Positions 45,414-53,722 are shown, counted from the first letter of the stretch. The stretch is 64,000 nt of DNA from Siphonobacter sp. BAB-5405 (GCF_002872335.1 NZ_NJAG01000007.1:124001-188000), one strand, 5' to 3'. Numbers and translations are program-made. The notes: a model not told the origin generated them from the sequence alone.

Positions 45414-46973
45414 TTAATTTCTAATTGATTGATTACAATAAGGATGAGTAATCTGAAGGTTATCTACCGTTCCTATTCCGCCATCTTGAACCCTTAAAAT
45501 ATGATCATAAGAAATAGATTTTTGTTTATCAATATATCCATTGCAAACTGGACATTTAACTTCTGTCTTTAAGGCCATATTTATAAAGACCAAACTTTTA
45601 GTTTCATTGGAAAAATTAACAGAAGTAGGTTTTTCTTGACCTACCACTATTTTACCAGACAAACCTGCCCAAAACACCAACATTTCATCTGATATTTCTG
45701 ACCCCGACTGGGCTTGATTATAAATTGAATTCAATAAGTTACTATATGCTCTCACTCTATTTGTTGATCCAAATTTTTGCAAAATTGTAGATATGATTTC
45801 TTTATGTGCAATTAATGCTTGTTCAATTATTGCACGAACACGTGTGAATTTTTTAAAGAATTCTTTATCATTATTTGCAAGCTTTTCGCTTATAAATTTA
45901 GCAGTACCTAGAAACAAAGGGGAAGAATGAATTCCCGAATGACCATAAAAGTAGATGGCCGGATGAAGTCCTAAACTTCCATTTTCATTTCCAGTAATTC
46001 TTGAAGATAGTTTATTTGCTCTCCTTAGTACTTGCACTGTATGCTCGCCTGTAATATCAGGTTCGCCATAATTGATTGAGACTTCTTTATTAGAATTAGA
46101 TATGCACGAAATTTGCAAAAATTCTATTAAAATCTGCAAAGCAGTTCTTATTCCTTTAGAACCTCCTAATGGTAAGTCCAGAGTTTTTAAAGGGGCTGAT
46201 ACCTCCGGATCAAATAAGCTCACATGCAATTCTTTAGCAAGCCTTTCCACTTCTTGGATATTTTCGGGATTGAATTTAGACCAATATTTATTCCCTTTAC
46301 CGGCTCTGATGATAGCTCTTGCGGAAACCGGAATTGGATGTAATCGATTTCTAAGCAATGATTCTTCAACTTCATCAAGTGGAGTTCCTCTAGTATTAAT
46401 TTTAAAAAAAGAATCTTCTGCTTTCTCAGCATTACCTTTAACCCATTGGACAGGTAATGCTCTTGAAAAAGTGGACGATAATTTTGAGTCGATATCATTA
46501 GAGGCTAAACGTGACCTCAAATGTTGATAAGTGCCTATTTTTGCAGCTATCAGTTCTCTTGTTTTCTTTGCAGCTCTTAATTGATTTGTCGAGATTGCTT
46601 CACCGAAAAGTTTTTTAGATATGGGCCCGTCTCCATAGTCGTCCTCTGTCCAAGCTCTCAACACACTCAATCTATGCCCACCATCAATTACAAATACATA
46701 AGTAGGTGACTTCCAAAGAATAACTGATGGAATTAAATCACCATTGATAAAGCATTCTAATAATGAAACTACTTGTTCAGGGGTCCAATGATTAGTTTCA
46801 CGTTGAAAATCAGGTTTTCTTAATAGATTACCTGTCATCCCTTCACTTGAAACATCCCTGACTGGAATGCTTTGAATTAATTCAAAAGAATTATCATTAT
46901 CATCGACTTGAGCAAAATCAGCTCTTGCAATCATTGCATCAAGATTTACTAACAGTTTTTGATTTACAGCCAT
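45414..46973 (-). CDS. DUF262 (ParB-like) protein with C-terminal HNH nuclease
   Basis: A 519-residue protein. The front is a DUF262/ParB-like domain (KPDFQRETNHWTPEQVVSLLE, IPSVILWKS, and the nucleotide-binding-type DGGHRLSVLRAW with residues 97-101). A helical middle follows. The end is an HNH nuclease with a zinc knuckle: CPVC (474-477), SYDHILRVQDGGIGTVDNLQ and HPYCNQ. The layout resembles GmrSD-type modification-dependent nucleases and other phage-defence proteins. It sits right behind the integrase and is AT-rich compared with the structural genes, which suggests accessory cargo. Confidence 0.88.
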   Translation of the reverse strand: MAVNQKLLVNLDAMIARADFAQVDDNDNSFELIQSIPVRDVSSEGMTGNLLRKPDFQRETNHWTPEQVVSLLECFINGDLIPSVILWKSPTYVFVIDGGHRLSVLRAWTEDDYGDGPISKKLFGEAISTNQLRAAKKTRELIAAKIGTYQHLRSRLASNDIDSKLSSTFSRALPVQWVKGNAEKAEDSFFKINTRGTPLDEVEESLLRNRLHPIPVSARAIIRAGKGNKYWSKFNPENIQEVERLAKELHVSLFDPEVSAPLKTLDLPLGGSKGIRTALQILIEFLQISCISNSNKEVSINYGEPDITGEHTVQVLRRANKLSSRITGNENGSLGLHPAIYFYGHSGIHSSPLFLGTAKFISEKLANNDKEFFKKFTRVRAIIEQALIAHKEIISTILQKFGSTNRVRAYSNLLNSIYNQAQSGSEISDEMLVFWAGLSGKIVVGQEKPTSVNFSNETKSLVFINMALKTEVKCPVCNGYIDKQKSISYDHILRVQDGGIGTVDNLQITHPYCNQSIRN

Positions 46974-47031
46974 GTGAATTAGATGTAGGTAATAATGGAC
47001 AACTTAAAGTAAGCTTATTTAAAGTAAGAAT

Positions 47032-47832
47032 TCAATAGTTCCACGTCAAACATTCAATTTTTATCTTCTTCTCCTTTCGACGGCCATCAACTGCCAGCGT
47101 TTTCGTGACATCGTGGTTTTGCCAAGCAAACAGTTCACGGTATTCAAGTAGAAGTTGCTCTGGATAACTTGACAGAAGGAATTTACCCTGCATTGTTGAG
47201 CAAAAGTCCAGAAGCTTGCGGAAGTCATCCATACTGTACCCTTTATAATGTCCCTTATCTGAAGAGACATAGGGAGGATCCAGATAAAAGAAGGCATCCG
47301 GAGCATCGTAAGCTTTCATCACCTTTAATACATCGTAGCTTTCTATAGTAACCCTTTTCAATCGATCCTGATAGGCTTGAGTAAAAGCCAGTTTTTTATT
47401 AGCGATTTTTTTAGCCGTACTCCCTTTTTTATCGTAACCAAACCCGCCGCCGATCACGCAACTAAAACTCATATTGGTCTGCACCCATACGGACCAAGCC
47501 ATGGCCAGCTGGTCATTTATCTCGATTTCTCCAGAGTCGTATTCCTGATCAGCCGCTTTATGCTGTGCCCGGCTATGGAAAGTCTCGTCGATTTTATTCT
47601 GGAGGTCTTCAAAATCATATTTGAGCACCCGGTAAAATGTTATCAGCCGATTGTTGATATCGTTGACCACTTCAGCCTTAGATGGAGGCTTTGCGAAAAA
47701 GACGGCACCCCCTCCAAAAAAGGGTTCGATGTAAGTATGGTGCTCCGGGATCCTAGGTAAGATTTCGCTGAGCATGCTTTGCTTACCTCCGTAATAACTA
47801 ATGGGTGTTTTAAGATTAAGAACTTTAGTCAT
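47032..47832 (-). CDS. D12-class adenine-N6 DNA methyltransferase (Dam-like)
   Basis: A 266-residue SAM-dependent methyltransferase of the D12/Dam type: front motif ISYYGGKQSM, SAM-binding motif IEPFFGGGAVFF and the catalytic DPPY (Asp185) in FYLDPPYVSSDKG. It has no partner restriction enzyme except possibly the DUF262-HNH protein next to it. In phages such enzymes usually protect DNA from host restriction. The target sequence cannot be deduced. It is transcribed leftward from the divergent control region at about 47.9 kb. Confidence 0.93.
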   Translation of the reverse strand: MTKVLNLKTPISYYGGKQSMLSEILPRIPEHHTYIEPFFGGGAVFFAKPPSKAEVVNDINNRLITFYRVLKYDFEDLQNKIDETFHSRAQHKAADQEYDSGEIEINDQLAMAWSVWVQTNMSFSCVIGGGFGYDKKGSTAKKIANKKLAFTQAYQDRLKRVTIESYDVLKVMKAYDAPDAFFYLDPPYVSSDKGHYKGYSMDDFRKLLDFCSTMQGKFLLSSYPEQLLLEYRELFAWQNHDVTKTLAVDGRRKEKKIKIECLTWNY

Positions 47833-47903
47833 AGTATTGTTAATGAAGTGTAAAAAGGCTTCAAAACTCTACTAAACTGGCCATGCTCTAAAGGACAGGA
47901 AAA

Positions 47904-47919
47904 TGACGTTAAAGCGTCA
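47904..47919. promoter_or_regulatory. Operator-like palindrome
   Basis: TGACG-TTAAAG-CGTCA lies in the divergent gap between the methylase gene and the gene at 47986, just before a -7 motif. It could bind a phage repressor. Confidence 0.4.
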
Positions 47920-47929
47920 AATATTTGTC

Positions 47930-47937
47930 TACCTTTG
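47930..47937 (+). promoter_or_regulatory. Promoter -7 element for the rightward small genes
   Basis: TACCTTTG, about 49 bases before ATG 47986. The -33 region overlaps the operator-like palindrome. Confidence 0.4.
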
Positions 47938-47985
47938 AGGTGCTAAGAGCAGCAGCAGTGTCAGCTGGCCAAAACGGACAAACCA

Positions 47986-48243
47986 ATGATAGAAGATCAA
48001 TTCACAACAGGCAAAGAGCTTGGTAGGAAAGCGTATGCTAAGATCCTCCTGCAGGGGAAGCGTTGGCAATCAAGAAACATACCTCAGTGGCTAAGGGATA
48101 ACCTATTGGTACCCTATTACATAGCTCAGGTAGATGATGAAGAGCATCTGTTCATGATCCAATACCCCCTTGCGTCAGAGGAGAAGGTACACTTTGTACT
48201 GTACGCCAGGCGGGGTATTAAAGAACATGAGAGGAGTACCTAG
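47986..48243 (+). CDS. Small phage protein, unknown
   Basis: An 85-residue protein (RKAYAKILLQGKRWQSRNIPQWL, then a beta-rich YYIAQVDDEEHLFMIQYPL). No family recognised. It is the first of two small rightward genes against the leftward prophage operon, with its own promoter motif and a palindrome in front, like an early or control gene. Confidence 0.6.
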   Translation: MIEDQFTTGKELGRKAYAKILLQGKRWQSRNIPQWLRDNLLVPYYIAQVDDEEHLFMIQYPLASEEKVHFVLYARRGIKEHERST

Positions 48244-48250
48244 ATTTTTA

Positions 48251-48565
48251 ATGACGAATAACGAGGCCGCACAACCAGGTGCGGCCTTTGTTGTATGTAC
48301 CACTAAGCCTGGTGTTGTGGCTAAGCTTCAACACTTCGGTACCAACGATCAGGCAAAGGCTTACGTCAGTGGCTTACCCAGTGACTCCATCCATACTATA
48401 GTGAGTCGTCACATCGTCTTCGAGATCGTTCATGTCATCAATCCTTCTGATGATGTATCAAGAGATAAGCTAACAAAGCTCTTAGCTCGAATGGTCGAAT
48501 GGTATAACCTTACTCAAGCATCTTCGAGTAGTCAATCTTCCAATGACAAAGCAAAAGGTCATTGA
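48251..48565 (+). CDS. Small phage protein, unknown
   Basis: A 104-residue protein with FVVCTTKPGVVAKLQHFGTN and a C-terminal Ser/Gln-rich tail. The start could also be 48227, overlapping the previous gene. The pair is likely one transcription unit, ending at a hairpin that overlaps the stop. No family recognised. Confidence 0.55.
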   Translation: MTNNEAAQPGAAFVVCTTKPGVVAKLQHFGTNDQAKAYVSGLPSDSIHTIVSRHIVFEIVHVINPSDDVSRDKLTKLLARMVEWYNLTQASSSSQSSNDKAKGH

Positions 48566-48594
48566 TCAACGACAAACGATCGATCAATGACCTT
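48555..48594. terminator. Hairpin at the end of the rightward small genes
   Basis: 13-bp stem (48555-48567 against 48582-48594) overlapping the stop codon, without a T run. Beyond it to 48765 lie a C9 run (48618-48626) and a GC-rich palindromic patch, but no gene. Confidence 0.5.
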
Positions 48595-48848
48595 GGAGAG
48601 TTCGATGGCCGACCCTACCCCCCCCCTCAGCTATTCTTGGAATTCCCGGCGGCGGCGCCCGGGCGATGCTAAAGGGCGAGCTGTCAATCGTGCCTCTCTG
48701 TTTACTTTTGAAGGCCGCAAAAATTTTTGAAAATTGATACTCAAGGTGTTAGAAAAAAGCACGGTTTACTTTTTTTCGACCTTCAAATGGGCTTTTTCAA
48801 GCTCTCTTTGAAGATCACCGTGCTCCTTATCGAGCTTCACTATCTCTT

Positions 48849-49256
48849 TTACGAGTTGGGCTCGTTCTGCTCCGGTTGTGTCAGCGAGTCGGTTACTTCT
48901 GAGGGAAGCTTCCCGGTTGACTCTGCGGAGTTCTGAGAGGAGTTCGTCAACTCCCCTGGTTGCTGGGGCTGGGGAGCTACTGGAGGCGTTACGGCCGGTT
49001 TCGCTGGAGCCTTCGCTTGGGAGGTTGCTTTGGGAGTTGTTGCCTTTGGCGGAGCCTTGGGTTTCACTTCCTTTTTTTTTACCTCCTGTACTACTGGAGG
49101 AATAACTTGTGTGCTGCTTGTGGAGCTAAGGTCGCCAGCTTCTGCGAGTTGTGCAAGGATTTCGTTGACTTTTGCTCGATTTGCTTCTGTAGGATTGGCA
49201 GTTTGTGCCAGCTGAGCCAGGTGGAGTTGTGCCTGGAGTTTTACGATTGATGCCAT
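48849..49256 (-). CDS. Phage protein with Lys/Pro/Ala-rich linker; possible -1 frameshift product to 48766
   Basis: The zero-frame protein has 135 residues: a helical front (VKLQAQLHLAQLAQTA...EILAQLAEAG, 1-41), then a Lys/Pro/Ala-rich linker. Codons 60-62 are a run of lysines containing the slippery heptamer A_AAA_AAG (49077-49071). A -1 shift there gives another 101 codons ending at 48766, with a strongly heptad-patterned coiled coil (VDELLSELRRVNRE, VKEIVKLDKEHGDLQRELEK). A lost base in the GGGG run (48953-48956) would also join the linker to this coiled coil. It is the last gene of the structural block. Confidence 0.65.
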   Translation of the reverse strand: MASIVKLQAQLHLAQLAQTANPTEANRAKVNEILAQLAEAGDLSSTSSTQVIPPVVQEVKKKEVKPKAPPKATTPKATSQAKAPAKPAVTPPVAPQPQQPGELTNSSQNSAESTGKLPSEVTDSLTQPEQNEPNS

Positions 49257-49271
49257 AAGGGTTCGTTTGGT

Positions 49272-49306
49272 TAAAAAAATAGCCCGAAAGACCGGGCTAT
49301 TTTTTA
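49272..49306 (-). terminator. Rho-independent terminator within the structural block
   Basis: Stem AAATAGCCCG against CGGGCTATTT with A/T runs on both sides, ending 16 bases before the gene at 49256. Transcription from the capsid genes probably partly stops here. Confidence 0.8.
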
Positions 49307-49383
49307 GAACTACTACTCAGTATTACGTTAATCAATTGAAACCAAGATGAAAATGTTAGATGGTTTGAATTGCTATTTAATTA

Positions 49384-49617
49384 TTACTTTTTTTCAACTT
49401 CTGCCGCTGGTTCTGCAGCAGCGTTAAGTGCGGGTGTGGATTTGGGTTTGCTTTGGGTTACTGCTTTAAAAAGCTTACATCCGGCTTCAATTACGCGTTC
49501 AGCGGTTTTATCATCCTGGATGGATGAAACCGAACGAGTCTGGCCATCGATGTAGTAATGCTCTGTTTCGGCTTGTTCCTGAAGACCGGCAGGGATTTCG
49601 TATTTGACGAGTGCCAT
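49384..49617 (-). CDS. Small phage structural-region protein
   Basis: A 77-residue protein (IPAGLQEQAETEHYYIDGQTRSV front; an Ala/Glu/Lys-rich tail). No family recognised. It lies between the 224-residue protein gene and a terminator, in the late operon, so a head-completion or tail role is possible. Confidence 0.6.
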   Translation of the reverse strand: MALVKYEIPAGLQEQAETEHYYIDGQTRSVSSIQDDKTAERVIEAGCKLFKAVTQSKPKSTPALNAAAEPAAEVEKK

Positions 49618-49666
49618 CTGTTTAAAATCTAAGTATCTTGTTGTAAAAAGTGAAAGTGAATAGTAA

Positions 49667-49692
49667 GCCCGGGCAGTGGCGGCTGCCCGGGC
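49667..49692. other. GC-rich hairpin between late genes
   Basis: 10-bp perfect stem GCCCGGGCAG against CTGCCCGGGC, six-base loop, no T run. It probably stabilises or processes the late mRNA. Confidence 0.6.
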
Positions 49693-49700
49693 GGGCCTGC

Positions 49701-50375
49701 CTAGACGGTTTCTGCAGGCAGGGGTTCGATGGCGAACACTACCGAGTTGTTCATTGGCAACACCGGCGTCATGTAGCCATCATTCTTACAGGTGAAGGTC
49801 ATCTCTTTCGGATCAGCACCTTTTGCACCTGAATCCCCACTGATTTCAAGTTCGAGCGGCACCTCGGTAGTACCGATCACATAGAGCTGGTTGTCGTTAC
49901 CCCGGGCAATGATCACGCAAGGCACGTTCAGCAGAGACGTGGCCAGTGCAATCGACTGCTTATCAATCCGGGAAACTTTAAAGGTGATATTGTGCTCGAA
50001 AGACTGGTTACCTACTTTACCTTTTGAGGCAAAACCAAATTTAGTTGTATCGTAAGCAGCTTGGATTTCGACGAATTTAGCGGCTGCAGGGGTTGAGATC
50101 AGGGGGATGGTGCCTGCAATCTCACCAGCTACCCCATCTTCATATTTGGGCCACTCTACGTCCTGGAAACGGTCAATGGGTGCGATGTACAAACGCTTGG
50201 ATCCACCAGGTTTTGCCCCACCAATCTTCCGACGTAGACCCACCAGGGCAACAGCCCCCATCATTGCGGATCCACCAGGTACATTGAAAAGATTCAGAAG
50301 CATTTGCTGACCAAACAGAAATGCCCCAAATACTAAAAAGCCGATCAAATGGCTATAATTTTTAAGTTTTTTCAT
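49701..50375 (-). CDS. Phage structural protein downstream of capsid
   Basis: A 224-residue protein. The front is hydrophobic and Gly-rich (LIGFLVFGAFLFGQQML, PGGSAMMGAVALVG). A beta-rich part follows (KRLYIAPIDRFQDVEWP, HNITFKVSRIDKQSIALATSL, VPCVIIARGNDNQLYVIGTTEVPLE). The core suggests a small beta-barrel such as a tail-tube or head-tail connector protein; its back half looks like that of the gene at 52978. The hydrophobic front is unusual for either. Confidence 0.55.
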   Translation of the reverse strand: MKKLKNYSHLIGFLVFGAFLFGQQMLLNLFNVPGGSAMMGAVALVGLRRKIGGAKPGGSKRLYIAPIDRFQDVEWPKYEDGVAGEIAGTIPLISTPAAAKFVEIQAAYDTTKFGFASKGKVGNQSFEHNITFKVSRIDKQSIALATSLLNVPCVIIARGNDNQLYVIGTTEVPLELEISGDSGAKGADPKEMTFTCKNDGYMTPVLPMNNSVVFAIEPLPAETV

Positions 50376-50399
50376 GGTATATACTTTGATCTGATAGTA

Positions 50400-50429
50400 G
50401 GATTCGGCTCCTAAATAGTAGCCGAATCC
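50400..50429. other. Hairpin after the capsid gene
   Basis: 10-bp perfect stem GGATTCGGCT against AGCCGAATCC, without a T run, in the gap between the capsid gene and the next. Confidence 0.6.
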
Positions 50430-50464
50430 AGTTTAAGTTAGGGGGAAAGGAAGGCGGCTAAACC

Positions 50465-51445
50465 CTAGTATTTGCCGTTATGGAACATGAAGTTTCCGTA
50501 GGCATAGTCGAAAAGACCACGGAAGAATACGTTGACTTTCAAGCCCTTCAGGTCATCAATAATTTTGATTTTATTGATACCTACATCAGAATCCATACCG
50601 AAAATCAGGTTTGATTTAGGGGCAACGATGATCGTGTCTTTTTCTGCTAGACCAGGATCTTCTACGAACGTGATGCCGTCGTAATCATCCGGATGTGAAG
50701 CGGTTTCACCGGGTCCAACGGATTGCGGAAATTTCGTACGGCGGTTCCGATCATACTTCAGCTTGGTTGCTTTAGCAAGACGCATTTCCAAGGGATACGA
50801 AAGAAGATCCTCCTTGTGTTTTAGGATTGCATCACAGATACCCTGAACGTGATCGTAAGCGTTTTTTTCATCCAGAGCGGCCGCTGGGGTGATCACGTGC
50901 TCTTCGGGAATATCTGCATCGCTGCCTGCAGTACCGGCAGCGACTTTTTTCAGAATACCATCCACTGCATTAGCAGCTCCGGTACCAGCAGCGTTCCGGC
51001 TCCCTTTAAAAGAACCGTTTCTACGCATGAAACCGCCCTGAGCACGCAGAACTTCCCGAAGGAACATCAGCTCTAACGGATTGTCTAACGCTTCATTCAC
51101 ATCAGATACGCCAGTAAATTGGCGAGTATGAGATAAAGCGATACTCAATACCTGAGAACGAGGAATGTAGAAGTCGAAATCAACGTTCTGCAGCTGAGCT
51201 TTACGCAGGTTTAAGGCAGAAGCCTTGGCGGGCTTGAAGTCATCATCAGCTACCCGGGCCACGTCAAACGCCGTGAGACTGTACAGGTAGGCTTGATCTT
51301 CAAGGTAGGTAGTGGTAAAATCGTTTTGAAGAGATTCAAATCCTTCCCGAATAATATCGGTGATCAGGACAGGACTCTCTTCAACGAGCGTCATCACGTC
51401 CTGGGGAAGTGATGAAACATCAGGGGTGGAAGAAGTATAGGGCAT
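50465..51445 (-). CDS. Probable major capsid protein
   Basis: A 326-residue protein placed directly after protease and scaffold genes, as expected for an HK97-like capsid. The body has a front helix (LPQDVMTLVEESPVLITDIIREGF), a mid alpha/beta part and the pattern KDTIIVAPKSNLIFGMDSDVGINKIKI...VFFRGLFDYAYGNFMFHNGKY, which fits the C-terminal beta strands of capsid proteins. There is no fused delta domain; the separate scaffold gene would supply it. The call rests on context and size. Confidence 0.72.
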   Translation of the reverse strand: MPYTSSTPDVSSLPQDVMTLVEESPVLITDIIREGFESLQNDFTTTYLEDQAYLYSLTAFDVARVADDDFKPAKASALNLRKAQLQNVDFDFYIPRSQVLSIALSHTRQFTGVSDVNEALDNPLELMFLREVLRAQGGFMRRNGSFKGSRNAAGTGAANAVDGILKKVAAGTAGSDADIPEEHVITPAAALDEKNAYDHVQGICDAILKHKEDLLSYPLEMRLAKATKLKYDRNRRTKFPQSVGPGETASHPDDYDGITFVEDPGLAEKDTIIVAPKSNLIFGMDSDVGINKIKIIDDLKGLKVNVFFRGLFDYAYGNFMFHNGKY

Positions 51446-51471
51446 AGTTTAAGTTTGGGATTTTTGCCCTG

Positions 51472-51508
51472 GCTCCCGGCTTGCCCATAACTCAGGCAAA
51501 CGGGGAGC
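51472..51508. other. Hairpin between scaffold and capsid genes
   Basis: GCTCCC and TTGCC (51472-51485) pair with GGCAA and GGGAGC (51495-51508). There is no T run. It resembles the other intergenic hairpins of this operon. Confidence 0.5.
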
Positions 51509-51540
51509 ACGCGGGGCCATTAGTATTGTTATTCAGGCTC

Positions 51541-52008
51541 TTATTTCGCTTTTCTCTTAGCAGCGTTGGCTACGGTCATTTCGTAGGCAATCCGGTTGGG
51601 GTGGTTGGCACTGAGCTTCGCAATCTTCTCAGGTAGAGCACCTTCCCCTTCACTGGCGTCAGCTTTACTCGTTGAGCTGTCGATGGCTGCTTTGTGGTTA
51701 TCGTACCAGCCTTGCAGCTTACCGTTGGTTTCCTTAAGGCCATTGGCTTCGGCCTCCAGCGTGGAGTGCTTGCCTTGCAGATCCTTCAGGCTGGCTTCGG
51801 CCGTAGTGGCCCGGGTAACAGCAGCTTCTAAATCAGCTTTCATTTGCTTGTTGCCATCCTGGAGAGCTTCGATGCGAGCAGCTGCTTCGCTGGCATCGGT
51901 CGTGAAAGAATTAAATTGCTCGGTGCTGAGCTGCTCACTGAGAACCTTTGCCGAATTCGGAAAAAGGTCCGACATGACCTGCGTGATGGGTTTGGTTTGT
52001 TTTGACAT
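51541..52008 (-). CDS. Probable capsid scaffold protein
   Basis: A 155-residue protein, mostly a coiled coil (IEALQDGNKQMKADLEAAVTRATTAEASLKDLQ), with a basic tail (HPNRIAYEMTVANAAKRKAK). Its place between an S49 protease and the capsid gene, and the Ala/Glu/Lys-rich helix, fit a scaffold that the protease removes. Confidence 0.72.
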   Translation of the reverse strand: MSKQTKPITQVMSDLFPNSAKVLSEQLSTEQFNSFTTDASEAAARIEALQDGNKQMKADLEAAVTRATTAEASLKDLQGKHSTLEAEANGLKETNGKLQGWYDNHKAAIDSSTSKADASEGEGALPEKIAKLSANHPNRIAYEMTVANAAKRKAK

Positions 52009-52021
52009 TTAAGTTTGGGGG

Positions 52022-52897
52022 TTAGGCATTTTTTGCGAGTTGTAAGGCCCGCGTGATGGCCTGGGATAGTGATCCAACGCGATCGGCAAGACCTAGCTCC
52101 AGTGACTTTTTGTTTTTGAAAACAGCCCCATTAAACGCTTCATCGCTAGTGATTTTACCTGCTCGGCCCCGGCGAACAAACCCTACAAATTCATTTCGAG
52201 CCTCTGTCATCTCCGCTTTCATGGTGCTTATTAGCTCAGGTGTAAGCGGCTCGATGCCGTTGACCCGGTTTTTCTGCTCACTGCCATCCGCCCGGATGAT
52301 CTGTACGTTTAATCCCTCTTTTTCCAGTGCTTTGGATTCATCCAAGTACACAGCCAATACACCGATTGACCCAATCCGGGTCTCGGTTTGGTCTTCTAAC
52401 CAGAATTCTTGGGTTTGGCTGGCAACGTAGTAAGCAGCTGAACAGCAAAAGGGAGTTTGGCTGATCATCGGTTTGGCCTTCTGAAAGTCAATGATTGACT
52501 CGGCCAGCATCCGGGTAGAGTCGACGGTACCTCCCGGGGAATACGGGCGAAGGACAGCGGCATGAATGGAGGGTTCGTTCTTAGCCAGGGCAATGATTCG
52601 GGCAAGTTGCTCATTGCCAATATTGCAATAGCCATTACGGCTCATACTTCCTTCGATGGGGATAACAGCTACTTTACCCCCACCGGCTTTCTGGAATTGT
52701 CTTAAGAGGTAGCGATCCTCGGTTTGATCGCCAAATTCGTCTTCGGGCGAAGCGAGAAGTGAAGAAGAAGACTGAGCTCGCAGATAAGACGGAAAAGGTT
52801 CCTTCCCTGCCTGGAGGCGGGGAAAGATGATTCCGCTCATTTGACTGGCAAAATCACCATTAATGTACCATAGGCCTGAAAAAGTATGTCCGGTCAT
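52022..52897 (-). CDS. S49-family peptidase (prohead protease, SppA-like)
   Basis: A 291-residue serine protease of the ClpP/crotonase fold. It has VAVIPIEGSMS (start of the core, about 76-86), YSPGGTVDSTRMLAE (119-133), the nucleophile region FCCSAAYYVAS with Ser153, and RIGSIGVLAVYLD. The back part has FNGAVFKNKKSLELGLADRVGS, typical of S49. In phages it matures the prohead. It lies 13 bases before the scaffold gene. Confidence 0.9.
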   Translation of the reverse strand: MTGHTFSGLWYINGDFASQMSGIIFPRLQAGKEPFPSYLRAQSSSSLLASPEDEFGDQTEDRYLLRQFQKAGGGKVAVIPIEGSMSRNGYCNIGNEQLARIIALAKNEPSIHAAVLRPYSPGGTVDSTRMLAESIIDFQKAKPMISQTPFCCSAAYYVASQTQEFWLEDQTETRIGSIGVLAVYLDESKALEKEGLNVQIIRADGSEQKNRVNGIEPLTPELISTMKAEMTEARNEFVGFVRRGRAGKITSDEAFNGAVFKNKKSLELGLADRVGSLSQAITRALQLAKNA

Positions 52898-52977
52898 GCT
52901 GCCGTCGCGTGTTGTAGTGTTTGAGGCTACGAACTTCCGCGATGACAGACATGATCTAAAGGACGATAATGATAGGC

Positions 52978-53532
52978 TCAGTTACCCCCAAAAGCGAAAG
53001 AAAAGGCCGAAGAGAACGCGGAGCCGGGATTTTGGGAAGGTAAAGAGCTTATATAATAGTAGGGATGGGCAAAGCGGGAAGAAAACGTAAATAAAGTTGT
53101 GTTTTGATCGGTAACGCTCCGGGAAGTGGCCAGGGCCATACCGTTACCCGGTTCTCCTGCCATCCCATAGAGACCTGATCGTTCCCGCCAGCAGACCAGC
53201 CAACGCTTGCCCTGGTGTTTATTGATCCAGGCAGAAAGTTTGGGATGATTGCGAGGTATTCGCATACTGATTGCAGGACTGTAGGAGCTTCCATCCTCAC
53301 CTTCACCTTGGGATTCGTTGAGTGAGGCCTCTTTTGCTGGGAAGCTGAATATATAGATGACGGCTTCCGGCTTGAATTTAATGCAGCTGATAGGTAAGGT
53401 AAAGTCCGGATCCACTCCATAAGGAAGATCAATCGATTCAACCTGCTCGATGTCGATCAGGACTAATCGGTTTAGGTAGCCTGGGGCTGGCTGAGATGCC
53501 CAATTCCCCACGCGTTCAGTCGTTAATTTCAT
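52978..53532 (-). CDS. Phage structural-region protein, unknown
   Basis: A 184-residue beta-rich protein (LVLIDIEQVESIDLPYGVDPDF, RWLVCWRERSGLYGMAGEPGNGM). The back half resembles that of the gene at 49701. It lies just before the S49 gene. A connector or tail-tube-like role is possible but not shown. It ends in a Ser/Ala/Phe-rich tail. Confidence 0.6.
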   Translation of the reverse strand: MKLTTERVGNWASQPAPGYLNRLVLIDIEQVESIDLPYGVDPDFTLPISCIKFKPEAVIYIFSFPAKEASLNESQGEGEDGSSYSPAISMRIPRNHPKLSAWINKHQGKRWLVCWRERSGLYGMAGEPGNGMALATSRSVTDQNTTLFTFSSRFAHPYYYISSLPSQNPGSAFSSAFSFAFGGN

Positions 53533-53586
53533 GGCTTTTGAGCGGACGGGTTTTGCTAGGGTTCCCGCTTATTGAAAAACTTATAA

Positions 53587-53701
53587 TTCACGGCGTTTCA
53601 GGCTTTTAAGCCTAATTCCCAACCTTACTAAACGCCGTTTTCGCTGACGAAACACCGTTTTTGCTGACCAATCGCCGAAAACGCTGACGAAACGCCGTGA
53701 A
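53587..53701. repeat. 20-bp tandem repeats framed by a 13-bp inverted repeat
   Basis: About 3.5 copies of a 20-bp unit (AACGCCGTTTTCGCTGACGA with variants) at 53631-53697. TTCACGGCGTTTC at 53587-53599 is the exact reverse complement of 53689-53701. It fills the gap between two late genes; no gene is inside. Confidence 0.8.
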
Positions 53702-53722
53702 ATTTTTTTATTTTTTTTCTAC

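Noticed and set aside
48600-48720. C9 run and GC-rich palindrome as a cos site
   Set aside because: There is no terminase beside it and nothing in the sequence fixes a packaging end.
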